Part shown: positions 24,783 through 33,281 of the stretch, in pieces | How the letters are laid out: the number at the start of each line of letters is the position of its first letter | Position numbering within the stretch: position 1 is the stretch's first letter | Assembly: GCA_029202665.1 (NCBI GenBank) | Contig: CP119326.1 | Span: 1,922,001 to 1,986,000 of the forward strand | Length of the DNA stretch: 64,000 nucleotides | From: Candidatus Brevundimonas colombiensis | Lineage (GTDB): Bacteria > Pseudomonadota > Alphaproteobacteria > Caulobacterales > Caulobacteraceae | Direction of reading: 5' to 3' | Made by a program: the position numbers and the translations under genes | Notes under the pieces: model-generated | Told to the model about the DNA's origin: nothing | The model's input: the letters and a program-made list of their open reading frames with translations, nothing else | The model's database searches: none

Positions 24783-26582
24783 ATGAATTCGTTGATCGAG
24801 ATCGCCATCATCGCCGGCGTGGGGCTGGTCGCCCTGCTGATCCTGGGGCTGATCTTTGCGCGTCTGTATAAGCGCGCTTCCAAGGAAACCGCTTTCGTGC
24901 GCACCGGCTTCGGCGGCGAGAAGGTGGTGATGAACGGCGGCGCCCTGGTCCTGCCGGTGCTGCATGAGACCATTTCGGTCAATATGAACACCCTGCGTCT
25001 GGCGGTTCAGCGGTCCAACGAACAGGCTCTGATCACCAAGGACCGGATGCGCGTCGACGTGCTGGCCGAGTTCTATGTGCGGGTTCAGCCCAGCGCCGAC
25101 GCCATCGCCTCGGCCGCCCAGACCCTGGGCCTGCGCACCATGAACCCGATGGAGTTGAAGGAACTGGTTGAAGGCAAGTTCGTGGACGCCCTGCGCTCGG
25201 TCGCGGCCGAACTGACCATGACCGAACTGCATGAGCAGCGCACCCATTTCGTCCAGAAGGTGCAGCAGGTGTCGTCCGAAGACCTGCTGAAGAACGGCCT
25301 GGAGCTGGAGACTGTCTCGCTGACGGGTCTCGACCAGACGGCGATGGAGCATTTCAACCCATCGAACGCCTTTGACGCCGAGGGTCTGACGCGGCTGACG
25401 CAGGAGATCGAACTGCGCAAGAAGCTGCGCAACGACATTGAACAGGACACCCAGGTCCAAATCCGCACCAAGAACCTGGAGGCCCAGCGGCGCAATCTTG
25501 AGATCGCCCGCGACGAGGAATACGCCCAGCTGGAGCAGGAGCGCGAGATCGCCAACCGTCGCGCAGAACAGTCCGCCGACGTGGCGCGTCAGGAAGCCGA
25601 AAAACTGCGTGAGGCCGAGGGCGCCAAGATCACCTCGCAGCAGCAGATCGACCAGGCGCGCATCGAGGCCGACCGTCTGGTGGCCCAGCAGCGCATCGCC
25701 ATGGAGCAGGAAGTCGCCGAGCGCGAAATCTCCAAGGCCCGCGTAATCGAGACCCAGGACATCGAAAAGGCCAAGGCCATCGAACTGTCCGAGCAGGACC
25801 GCAACATCGCCGTCGCCGAGAAATCCCGTGCTGAGTCCGAGGCCAAGGCCGAGGCGGACCGCGCGTTGGCTCTGGCTGTTCAGGCCGAGGAGCAGGTGAA
25901 GACGGTGCGTGACCGCGAGGCCGCCGACCGCCAGAAGATCATCGAACTGATCGAGGCGTCCAAGGAGGCCGAGCGCGAGGCCATCGCCATCCGCGTCGCC
26001 GCCGAGGCTGAAAAGGTCGCCGCCTCCGATCAGGCCGAGGCCCTGCGCGAACAGGCGCGCGGTCAGGCCGACAAGACCCGGATCGAGGCCGAAGGCCAGG
26101 CTGAGGCCATCCGTGTCGCGGCCGAAGCCTCTCGCGTCCACTACGAGGTCGAGGCGGCGGGCCAGCACGCCCTGAACACGGCGGCCAACCTGCTGTCGCC
26201 CGAACAGGTGGCCCTGCAGATCAAGCTGAAGCTGCTGGAGAACCTGGACCGGATCATCGCCGAATCCGTCAAGCCGATGGAGAACATCGACTCGATCAAA
26301 ATCGTCCAGGTCGAGGGTCTGAACGGCGGCGCGGCGGCTGGAGCCGGCGCGGCCAATGGCGCGGGCGGCGGGAACCTGTCGGATCAGGTGGTCAACAGCG
26401 CCCTGCGTTACCGCGCCCAGGCCCCGCTGGTCGACCAACTGCTGGCGGAGGTCGGCCTGTCGGGCGCAGACCTGAACGGCCTGACGGGCGCCCTGCGCAC
26501 GCCGGGCGAAAGGCCTGCGGCGGACGATGTGGCGGTCACGGCGGCGTCGGATGAGGCGGATGGCGCAGACGCCAAGGCCTGA
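24783..26582 (+). CDS. Flotillin-family protein, YqiK type
   Basis: A 599-residue flotillin. One N-terminal membrane helix (about 5-27, IAIIAGVGLVALLILGLIFA) is followed by an SPFH/band-7 domain (about 30-220, TGFGGEKVVMNGGALVLPVL) and a very long Ala/Glu/Arg coiled coil (about 200-470) with EAIRVAAEA-type repeats. The C-terminal tail is Gly/Ala-rich. Flotillins oligomerise into membrane scaffolds. Coupling with PspA and YqiJ points to membrane-integrity or envelope-stress control. An intrinsic terminator follows the stop. Confidence 0.92.
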   Translation: MNSLIEIAIIAGVGLVALLILGLIFARLYKRASKETAFVRTGFGGEKVVMNGGALVLPVLHETISVNMNTLRLAVQRSNEQALITKDRMRVDVLAEFYVRVQPSADAIASAAQTLGLRTMNPMELKELVEGKFVDALRSVAAELTMTELHEQRTHFVQKVQQVSSEDLLKNGLELETVSLTGLDQTAMEHFNPSNAFDAEGLTRLTQEIELRKKLRNDIEQDTQVQIRTKNLEAQRRNLEIARDEEYAQLEQEREIANRRAEQSADVARQEAEKLREAEGAKITSQQQIDQARIEADRLVAQQRIAMEQEVAEREISKARVIETQDIEKAKAIELSEQDRNIAVAEKSRAESEAKAEADRALALAVQAEEQVKTVRDREAADRQKIIELIEASKEAEREAIAIRVAAEAEKVAASDQAEALREQARGQADKTRIEAEGQAEAIRVAAEASRVHYEVEAAGQHALNTAANLLSPEQVALQIKLKLLENLDRIIAESVKPMENIDSIKIVQVEGLNGGAAAGAGAANGAGGGNLSDQVVNSALRYRAQAPLVDQLLAEVGLSGADLNGLTGALRTPGERPAADDVAVTAASDEADGADAKA

Positions 26583-26610
26583 AACCGCTCAGTTCTGAAC
26601 CGCCACTGAG

Positions 26611-26646
26611 GGCCGGCCGCCATCGCGCGGCCGGCCTTTCATTTTT
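26611..26646 (+). terminator. Intrinsic terminator after the flotillin gene
   Basis: GGCCGGCCGC (26611-26620) pairs perfectly with GCGGCCGGCC (26627-26636), followed by TTTCATTTTTC. It ends the psp/flotillin transcript and, since the LysR gene converges here, may act in both directions. Confidence 0.85.
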
Positions 26647-27575
26647 CAGAGCTGTCCCATCGTATTGTCGTGGTCCACGGCCTGTTTCTTCAGCCAGCCG
26701 ACGAAGGCGGTGGTGCTGGGCGAGGGGGGGCGGTCGCGGGGCTGGACGACATAATAGGCGAAGCCGACGGCTTCGGAGCCATCGGGGAAGGGGGCGACCA
26801 GACGACCGGACGCCAGGTCGGCCTGGGCCAGGGTGCGTTTGGCCAGGGCCACGCCGCGACCGGCGATGGCGGCCTCGATCAGCAGGCTGGACTGGTTGAA
26901 GCGCGAACCGCGACGCGGATCGGGGTGCCGCACGCCCCGCGCCTTCAGCCACATGGCCCAGTCGGGGCGGCTGGGGTCGCCGTCGTTGGACATGTCGTGC
27001 AGCAGGGTGTGGCGGATCAGGTCAGCGGGTTTTCGGATCGGATGTTCGCCGTCCATCAGCGAGGGCGCGCAGACGGGCAGGACCGTCTCGGTCATCAGCC
27101 GGTCCACCGTCAGGCCGGGATAGTCGCCGGGGCCGTAGCGGATGGCCAGGTCGACCTTGCCCTCGGTCAGGTCGGCGGGCTCCATGTCGGCGGAAATCCA
27201 CAACTCGATTTCCGGGTGGGCGGTGTGGAAATCATCCATGCGCGGCATCAGCCATTTGGAGGCGAAGCCGGGCGCGACGCTGATCGACACCTGTTTGCGG
27301 CGCGGCGGTTCGCGCAACAGGGCCGAGGCGTCCATCAGCCGCTCGAACCCTTCGCGAAGCAGCGGCACGGAGGAGCGGCCCAGGTCGGTCAGTTGCAGGC
27401 CGCGCGCCTCGCGCACGAACAGCGGGCCGCCGACAATATCCTCAAGCAGGCGGATTTGCTGGCTGACGGCGCCCGGCGTCACCGACAGTTCGTCGGCGGC
27501 GCGCGAGAAGTTCAGGTGCCTGGCGGCGGCCTCAAAGGCGCGCAGGGCGTTGAGCGGGAGCAGGGGACGGGCCAT
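26646..27575 (-). CDS. LysR-family transcriptional regulator (GcvA-like)
   Basis: A 309-residue LysR regulator. The N-terminal winged helix-turn-helix (LNALRAFEAAARHLNFSRAA, then LSVTPGAVSQQIRLLED) is close to the GcvA branch, and the rest is the periplasmic-binding-like effector domain (SVAPGFASKWLMPRM, DLAIRYGPGDYPGL). The start at 27575 is the ATG giving the usual MARPLLPLNAL opening; the longer frame is rejected. It is divergent from cysG across 121 nt, which makes it a candidate regulator of the sulfur operon. The GcvA-like class often regulates unrelated neighbours, so the effector is open. Confidence 0.92.
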   Translation of the reverse strand: MARPLLPLNALRAFEAAARHLNFSRAADELSVTPGAVSQQIRLLEDIVGGPLFVREARGLQLTDLGRSSVPLLREGFERLMDASALLREPPRRKQVSISVAPGFASKWLMPRMDDFHTAHPEIELWISADMEPADLTEGKVDLAIRYGPGDYPGLTVDRLMTETVLPVCAPSLMDGEHPIRKPADLIRHTLLHDMSNDGDPSRPDWAMWLKARGVRHPDPRRGSRFNQSSLLIEAAIAGRGVALAKRTLAQADLASGRLVAPFPDGSEAVGFAYYVVQPRDRPPSPSTTAFVGWLKKQAVDHDNTMGQL

Positions 27576-27696
27576 CGCCGTTAGAAATCCTATCAGCGAG
27601 ACAAAGGCAATCTGGTTTGCGGCTCTTGGCGATGAAGTCGAAGGTCCGTGACCTGCCGTCGCCACTTTTTTCGCCCTGACGGCCTTGAGAAGCAAG

Positions 27697-29079
27697 ATGC
27701 GTGTCTTTCTCGCCTCCATTCCGCTGGAGGCCGCAAAAATCGTGATTATCGGCGGCGGCGAGCCTGCGCTGGCCAAGCTGCGTCTGTTCCTGAACACGCC
27801 GGCCCAGGTGGTCTGGTTCGCGCCCGATTGCGCGCCGGAAAGTATCGAGACGCCGCAGACGGCGCCGACGCCGATGCTGCGGGCGCCCGATGCGGACGAT
27901 CTGGCGGGCGCGCGGCTGGTGTTTATCGCGCTGGGCGATCTGGATCAGGCGCAGCGCATCGGCGTTCTGGCGCGGGCGGCGGGGGCGCAGGTCAATGTGG
28001 TGGACCAGCCCGCGCTCAGCGATTTCCAGACCCCGGCCCTGATCGACCGTGACGAGGTGGTGGTGGGCGTGGCGACCGGCGGATCGGCCCCGATCCTGGC
28101 CCGCGACATCCGCACGGCCATCGAGAATGTGCTGCCTGCCGGACTGGCCCATGTGGCGCGGATGGCGCGCGAACTGCGTGAGACGGTCAAGACCAGCGTC
28201 CCCGACTTCATGGCGCGGCGCCGGTTCTGGGAAAAGGCGTTCCGTGGACCCGCCGCGACCCTGGCGGCCGAGGGACGCACGGCCGAGGCGCGACGCGAGA
28301 TGCTGCGCCTGTTGAACGTGGCCGCGCCGGAACAGGGCGTGGTCCATATCGTCGGCGCGGGGCCGGGCGATCCCGAACTGCTGACCCTGAAGGCGCTGCG
28401 GGTGTTGCAGGACGCGGACGTCATCATTCACGACCGTCTGGTGCCGGAGGCGGTGCTGGAGCGGGCGCGGCGCGACGCCAAACGCCTGTATGTCGGCAAG
28501 GCGCGCGGCGACCATTCCGTACCGCAAGACCAGATCGAGGCCCTTATGATCGCCGAGGCCCGGGCGGGCCATCGCGTGGTGCGGCTGAAGGGCGGCGATC
28601 CGTTCGTCTTCGGGCGCGGCGGCGAGGAGCTGGAGGCCATGCGGGCGGCGGGCGTGCCGGTCTTCGTGGTCCCGGGGGTGACGGCGGCCCTGGCCTGCGC
28701 GGCGTCGGCGGGCATTCCGCTGACGCACCGGGACCATGCGCAGGCGGTGACCTTCGTGACGGCGCAGGCCAGACCGGGCGGGGTCGAGGCTGACTGGTCG
28801 CGGCTGGCGGCGCCCAACCACACCCTGGCCATCTATATGGGCACGGACCGCGCCGAGGAGACGGCGCTCAGGCTGATGGCGGCGGGCCGGTCGGGTGCGA
28901 CGCCGGCGGCGGTGGTCGAGAATGGCGGACGCCCGGACGAACGGGTTCTGACCGGGCGATTGGATGGCCTGGGCGCGATGGTGCGCGGGGCGAACCTGAC
29001 GGGACCGGCCCTGCTGTTCGTCGGAGAGACGGCGTCCTTTTCCGCGACGCAGGCGGACCTGTCGGAGGCGGCGGCATGA
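27697..29079 (+). CDS. cysG: Siroheme synthase CysG (multifunctional)
   Basis: A 460-residue two-domain siroheme synthase. Residues 1-195 are the NAD-dependent precorrin-2 dehydrogenase/ferrochelatase part (KIVIIGGGEPALAKLRLFL, VVVGVATGGSAPILARDIR). Residues 205-445 are the SAM-dependent uroporphyrinogen III methyltransferase (VGAGPGDPELLTLKAL, VVRLKGGDPFVFGRGGEEL). It makes siroheme, the cofactor of the sulfite reductase encoded two genes downstream. The ATG at 27697 is chosen for its match to the family start. The stop overlaps the next ATG (ATGA). Confidence 0.95.
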   Translation: MRVFLASIPLEAAKIVIIGGGEPALAKLRLFLNTPAQVVWFAPDCAPESIETPQTAPTPMLRAPDADDLAGARLVFIALGDLDQAQRIGVLARAAGAQVNVVDQPALSDFQTPALIDRDEVVVGVATGGSAPILARDIRTAIENVLPAGLAHVARMARELRETVKTSVPDFMARRRFWEKAFRGPAATLAAEGRTAEARREMLRLLNVAAPEQGVVHIVGAGPGDPELLTLKALRVLQDADVIIHDRLVPEAVLERARRDAKRLYVGKARGDHSVPQDQIEALMIAEARAGHRVVRLKGGDPFVFGRGGEELEAMRAAGVPVFVVPGVTAALACAASAGIPLTHRDHAQAVTFVTAQARPGGVEADWSRLAAPNHTLAIYMGTDRAEETALRLMAAGRSGATPAAVVENGGRPDERVLTGRLDGLGAMVRGANLTGPALLFVGETASFSATQADLSEAAA

Positions 29080-29351
29080 GGATCGTCACCGCCAACCGCC
29101 TGTCGGACGGCCGCGTCATCTATGCGGGCGTGGACAATCAGCCGGTCGACAGTATCGAACAGGCGTCGGTTCTGGATGAGGCGGCGGCCGAGATCGTGCT
29201 GGCCGAAGTCGCAGGACGGCCCGATGTCTTCGTGAATCCCTATCTGTTCGAGGTGACCGAGCGCACGCCCTCGGGCCGCGACCGGCTGAAGGAGCGCATC
29301 CGCGCGGCAGGCCCGACGGTGGGCCACAGTATTGCGGGGGGCGTCGGCTGA
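29076..29351 (+). CDS. DUF2849 protein of the sulfite reductase operon
   Basis: A 91-residue protein with the DUF2849 pattern (ANRLSDGRVIYAGVDNQ, VFVNPYLFEVT, GRDRLKERIRAAGP). These small proteins are found between cysG and the sulfite/nitrite reductase gene in many alphaproteobacteria and presumably support that enzyme, but no activity is established. Overlaps cysG by 4 nt and cysI by 1 nt, so it is translationally coupled to both. Confidence 0.87.
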   Translation: MRIVTANRLSDGRVIYAGVDNQPVDSIEQASVLDEAAAEIVLAEVAGRPDVFVNPYLFEVTERTPSGRDRLKERIRAAGPTVGHSIAGGVG

Positions 29352-31021
29352 TGTATCGCTATGACGAGTTCGACCATGCGCTGGTGCGCGAACGGGTCGA
29401 GGAATTCTCCGATCAGGTGGCGCGCCGCGCCTCCGGCGCCCTGACTGAGGACGAGTTCAAGCCGCTGCGGCTGATGAACGGCGTTTATCTGCAGCTTCAC
29501 GCCTATATGCTGCGGGTCGCGGTGCCCTATGGCGTGATGAGCAGCCGTCAGCTGCGGCGGCTGGGCCAGATCGCGCGGACCTACGACAAGGGCTACGGCC
29601 ATTTCACCACCCGTTGCAACATCCAGTACAACTGGCCCGCCCTGAGCGATCTGCCGGCCATCCTGCGCGATCTGGCCGAGGTCGAGATGCACGCCATCCA
29701 GACCAGCGGCAACTGCATCCGAAACACCACCACCGACGTCTTCGCAGGCGCCGCCGACGACGAGATCGAAGACCCACGTCCCTGGTGCGAGATCATCCGT
29801 CAGTGGTCGACCATCCACCCCGAGTTCAGTTTCCTGCCGCGCAAGTTCAAGATCGCGGTGATCGGCGCCGAGAAGGACAGGGCCGCGATCCGCACCCATG
29901 ACGTGGGCTTGCAGATCGTAAAGGGTGAGGATGGCGGCGTGGCCTTCCGTGTCTTCGTCGGCGGCGGACAGGGGCGTCTTCCCCATATCGCGCAGGAGAT
30001 CGCGGCGGCGGTGCCGGCAGCGGACCTTCTGGCCTATTTGACCGCCATCCTGCGGGCCTGGAACCTGCTGGGGCGGCGCGACAACATCCACAAGGCGCGG
30101 ATCAAGATTCTGGTCGCGTCGATGGGAATCGAGGCGTTCCGCGAAGAGGTGGACAAGCATTACGCCACCCTGCGCCGCGAAGACCTGCAAATACCGGGCG
30201 ACGAACTGGCGCGCATCCAGGCCTATTTCGCCCCGCCGCCGTTCGAGGACCTGCCGAAAGCCAGCGCCCCGTTCGACCGCGCCCTGCTGGCGGACCCCGA
30301 CTTCGCCCGGTTCGCGCGCAACAATGTGCGGCGGCATCGGCAGGCGGGCTATGCCTCGGTGGTGATCTCGCTGAAGCCCGTGGGCGGCGTGCCGGGCGAC
30401 ATCACGGCGGACCAGATGGACGTGGCCGCCGATCTGGCCGAACGCTATGGGTTCGACGAAATCCGGGCCGCCTATGAACAGAATCTGGTCCTGCCGCATG
30501 TGCAGCTGGATGATGTTCCGGCGGTGTGGCGGGCGCTGCGGCAGGCCGGGCTGGCCACCGCCAACGCCGATCTGGCGACCGATGTGATCGCCTGTCCGGG
30601 GCTGGACTATTGCAGTCTGGCCAACGCCCGCTCCATCCCGGTGGCCCAGGCCCTGTCCGAACGTCTGGCCGATCTGGATTATCAGGAGAGGCTGGGGCCG
30701 GTCCGCATCAATATGAGCGGCTGCATCAACGCCTGCGGCCATCACCACGTCGGCCATATCGGCGTGCTGGGCGTCGACCGGAAGGGCGAGGAATATTATC
30801 AGATCACCGTCGGCGGCTCGCCCGACGAACAGGCGGCGCTGGGGGACATCGTGGGCAAGAGCCTGCCGTCGGACGCCGTCGCGCCGGCCATTCAGCGGAC
30901 CCTGGACCGCTATCTGAAAATCCGCACGGAGGGCGAGCGGTTCATCGACACGGTGCGCCGCGTCGGCCCCGATCCCTTCCGCGACGCCATCTATGAGACG
31001 CTCGATGCTGCAGACGCTTGA
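29351..31021 (+). CDS. cysI: Siroheme / [4Fe-4S] sulfite (or nitrite) reductase
   Basis: A 556-residue ferredoxin-type sulfite/nitrite reductase hemoprotein. Two tandem ferrite-reductase repeats are visible (YGVMSSRQLRRLGQIARTYD, TTRCNIQYNWPALSDLPAIL). The cofactor ligands are C415-x5-C421 and C458-x3-C462 (CPGLDYC, SGCINACGHHH), which bind the coupled siroheme and Fe-S cluster. It reduces sulfite to sulfide with six electrons. The sulfur context (APS reductase, cysK) favours sulfite over nitrite. It overlaps the next gene by 17 nt. Confidence 0.94.
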   Translation: MYRYDEFDHALVRERVEEFSDQVARRASGALTEDEFKPLRLMNGVYLQLHAYMLRVAVPYGVMSSRQLRRLGQIARTYDKGYGHFTTRCNIQYNWPALSDLPAILRDLAEVEMHAIQTSGNCIRNTTTDVFAGAADDEIEDPRPWCEIIRQWSTIHPEFSFLPRKFKIAVIGAEKDRAAIRTHDVGLQIVKGEDGGVAFRVFVGGGQGRLPHIAQEIAAAVPAADLLAYLTAILRAWNLLGRRDNIHKARIKILVASMGIEAFREEVDKHYATLRREDLQIPGDELARIQAYFAPPPFEDLPKASAPFDRALLADPDFARFARNNVRRHRQAGYASVVISLKPVGGVPGDITADQMDVAADLAERYGFDEIRAAYEQNLVLPHVQLDDVPAVWRALRQAGLATANADLATDVIACPGLDYCSLANARSIPVAQALSERLADLDYQERLGPVRINMSGCINACGHHHVGHIGVLGVDRKGEEYYQITVGGSPDEQAALGDIVGKSLPSDAVAPAIQRTLDRYLKIRTEGERFIDTVRRVGPDPFRDAIYETLDAADA

Positions 31022-32084
31022 AGGCATTCAGAACGGGCTGCGCCTGTCGGTGACGACGCCGCTGGAGGAGGTCGAGACGGCGGCGGCGTCAGAGGAGGTG
31101 CTGGTGCTCGAGTTCGACACGTTCCGCGATGGGCGCGGCTTCTCGCTGGCGGCGGTGCTGCGCGAGCGGGGCTATGGCGGGCGGCTGATCGCGGCGGGCA
31201 AGTTGTTGCCGGATCAGGCGCGGCATCTGCGCCGGTCGGGGTTCGATGCGGTGGAGCTGGCCCCGGGGGCGGACGCCGCCGCCTGGGCGCGAATGGATCA
31301 GGCCTTCAGCGCTGTCTATCAGCCCGCAGGGGACGCCGCGCCGACGATCTGGCGGCGTCGCCATGCGGCCTCCAATGACCGTGATCTGGAGGCGCTGGCC
31401 GAACGATTGAACCGTGAGGTCGAGGGCCGGTCGGCGCCTGAAATCGTCAGGGCGGCGCTGGACCCGGCGCTGGGCCTTCGGATCGGGACGATCTCTTCGT
31501 TCGGGGCGGAATCGGCGGCCCTGCTGCACATCATCGCCGAGGAACGCCCCGAAACGCCGGTGGTGTTTCTGGAGACGGGACAGCATTTCCTGCAGACCCT
31601 GTCCTATCGCACCCAACTGACCAAGACGCTGGGGCTGAGCGACGTGCGGCTGGTCACGCCGGATGCGGGCGAGAAGGCCGCGCTGGATGCGCGCGACGAC
31701 CTGTGGCGGACCGACGCCGACGCCTGCTGCGACCTGAGAAAGGTGCGGCCTCTGGCGCGGGCGACCGCCTGGTTCAACGCCCTGATCACCGGACGCAAAC
31801 GCTATCAGGCCGCGACGCGGGCGGCCCTGAAGCCGTTCGAGGTGCTGGACGGCGTGCTGCGGATCAATCCGCTGGCCGACTGGGACGCCGACGATGTCGA
31901 GACCTGGCTGGACGCCCATGACCTGCCGCGCCATCCGCTGGTCGAACAGGGCTATGCCTCCATCGGCTGCTGGCCCTGCACGCGCGCGATCCAGACCGGC
32001 GAGGACGCACGCGCCGGGCGCTGGTCGGGTATGGACAAGGTCGAGTGCGGCATCCACCTAGGCAAACGTCAGGCCGCCGCCTGA
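31005..32084 (+). CDS. cysH: DUF934 - APS reductase (CysH) fusion
   Basis: A 359-residue fusion. Residues 1-105 resemble DUF934 (VLVLEFDTFRDGRGFSLAAV, LPDQARHLRRSGFDAVEL), normally a separate small protein of sulfur operons. Residues 125-355 are a thiosulfate/APS-type reductase: PP-loop-like ISSFGAESAALLHI, FLETGQHF, Cys pair C241-C242 (ACCDLRKVRPL) and C322-x2-C325 (GCWPCTRAI). These ligands indicate an assimilatory [4Fe-4S] APS reductase. The catalytic Cys is in ECGIH. It converts APS to sulfite for cysI. The ATG at 31005 is inside the end of cysI. Confidence 0.92.
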   Translation: MLQTLEGIQNGLRLSVTTPLEEVETAAASEEVLVLEFDTFRDGRGFSLAAVLRERGYGGRLIAAGKLLPDQARHLRRSGFDAVELAPGADAAAWARMDQAFSAVYQPAGDAAPTIWRRRHAASNDRDLEALAERLNREVEGRSAPEIVRAALDPALGLRIGTISSFGAESAALLHIIAEERPETPVVFLETGQHFLQTLSYRTQLTKTLGLSDVRLVTPDAGEKAALDARDDLWRTDADACCDLRKVRPLARATAWFNALITGRKRYQAATRAALKPFEVLDGVLRINPLADWDADDVETWLDAHDLPRHPLVEQGYASIGCWPCTRAIQTGEDARAGRWSGMDKVECGIHLGKRQAAA

Positions 32085-32120
32085 TCCGCTTCCTCTCCGA
32101 CCTCGCCTGAAAGCTTCAAC

Positions 32121-33119
32121 GTGTCCGTCACGCCTACCGTCATCGACCTGATCGGCAATACACCGCTGGTCCGCCTGAACCGCCTGTCCGAAGAGACGGG
32201 TTGCGAAATCCTGGGCAAGGCCGAGTTCATGAACCCCGGCGGCTCGATCAAGGACCGCGCGGCCCTGTCCATCGTCCAGGCGGCGCGGGCGTCCGGCGGG
32301 CTGCGTCCCGGCGGGACGATCGTCGAGGGGACAGCGGGCAACACCGGCATCGGCCTGGCCCTGGTCGGGGCGGCGCTGGGCCACCCGGTCGTGATCGTCA
32401 TTCCCCGCACTCAGTCGGAAGAGAAGAAGTCCGCCATCCGCTCGCTGGGCGCGCGTCTGGTCGAGGTGGATGCCGCGCCCTTCTCCAGCCCGAACCATTT
32501 CGTCCACTATTCCGGGCGGCTGGCGACCGAGCTGAACGACAGCGAAGAGGCCGGGGCCATCTGGGCCAATCAGTTCGACAACACCGCCAACCGCGACGCC
32601 CACTATCGGACGACCGGCCCGGAAATCTGGGCCCAGACCGAAGGGCGGATCGACGCCTTCGTGTCGGCGGTCGGGTCGGGCGGCACCATCGCCGGGGTTT
32701 CGGCCTATCTGCGCGAGCAGAAGCCGGAGGTGACCATCGCCCTGGCCGATCCGGCGGGGGCGGCCATGTTCAACTGGTTCAACAAGGGCGAGATGACGGG
32801 CGAGGGGTCCTCGATCACCGAGGGCATCGGGGTGGCGCGGATCACCGGCAATCTGGACGGCTTCCGCCCCGATCACGCCTATCGGATCGAGGACGCGGAG
32901 TTCCTGCCCCTGCTGTTCGATCTGGTGAAGCACGAGGGCCTGTCGCTGGGCGGATCGGCCGGGGTGAACATCGCCGGGGCCGTGCGGCTGGCGCGCGAAA
33001 TCGGGCCGGGCAAGACCATCGTGACCTGCCTGTGCGATCCCGGATCGCGCTATGCGTCCAAGCTGTTCAATCCGGAGTTCCTAAAGTCGAAGGGCTTGCC
33101 GACTCCGGAGTGGGCTTGA
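32121..33119 (+). CDS. cysK: Cysteine synthase A (O-acetylserine sulfhydrylase)
   Basis: A 332-residue PLP enzyme. The Schiff-base lysine is K44 in NPGGSIKDRAA, the phosphate loop is GTAGNTGIGLAL, and the substrate-binding region VGSGGTIAGVSAYL is intact. It joins sulfide with O-acetylserine to give cysteine, the last step of the pathway encoded upstream. The start is the GTG at 32121, 36 nt after the reductase stop. An insert-like stretch (FVHYSGRLATELND) is typical of the CysK2/CBS-related branch, so it may accept other activated serine derivatives. A multi-hairpin repeat follows. Confidence 0.93.
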   Translation: MSVTPTVIDLIGNTPLVRLNRLSEETGCEILGKAEFMNPGGSIKDRAALSIVQAARASGGLRPGGTIVEGTAGNTGIGLALVGAALGHPVVIVIPRTQSEEKKSAIRSLGARLVEVDAAPFSSPNHFVHYSGRLATELNDSEEAGAIWANQFDNTANRDAHYRTTGPEIWAQTEGRIDAFVSAVGSGGTIAGVSAYLREQKPEVTIALADPAGAAMFNWFNKGEMTGEGSSITEGIGVARITGNLDGFRPDHAYRIEDAEFLPLLFDLVKHEGLSLGGSAGVNIAGAVRLAREIGPGKTIVTCLCDPGSRYASKLFNPEFLKSKGLPTPEWA

Positions 33120-33128
33120 GTACATGGA

Positions 33129-33270
33129 CCCTCTCCCGTTGGGAGAGGGCTTGAGCGCACGGCGGCAAAGCCGCCGTCCTGGCGCGAAAGGGTGAGGGTC
33201 TGGTGGTGCGAGTTGGCCCACCGTCCGACCCTCATCCGGCCCTTCGGGCCACCTTCTCCCAACGGAAGAA
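33129..33270. repeat. Multi-hairpin intergenic repeat between cysK and the DUF885 gene
   Basis: The gap between cysK and the convergent DUF885 gene holds a mosaic of hairpins: CCCTCTCCC-GTT-GGGAGAGGG (33129-33149), ACGGCGGC-AAA-GCCGCCGT (33159-33177) and GGCCC-TTC-GGGCC (near 33238-33250). CCGTTGGGAGA near 33136 also pairs with TCTCCCAACGG near 33255, giving a cloverleaf-like fold. It resembles dispersed REP-type repeats and probably also acts as a transcription stop. Confidence 0.75.
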
Positions 33271-33281
33271 GGGAAGGCGCT

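Noticed and set aside
24102..26438. A 778-codon minus-strand frame across yqiJ/yqiK
   Set aside because: Shadow of the coiled-coil flotillin gene; its repetitive Leu/Gly/Asp content comes from the antisense of Ala/Glu repeats.
33129..33270. A riboswitch upstream of a gene
   Set aside because: The hairpins lie between two convergent genes, so they precede no start codon.
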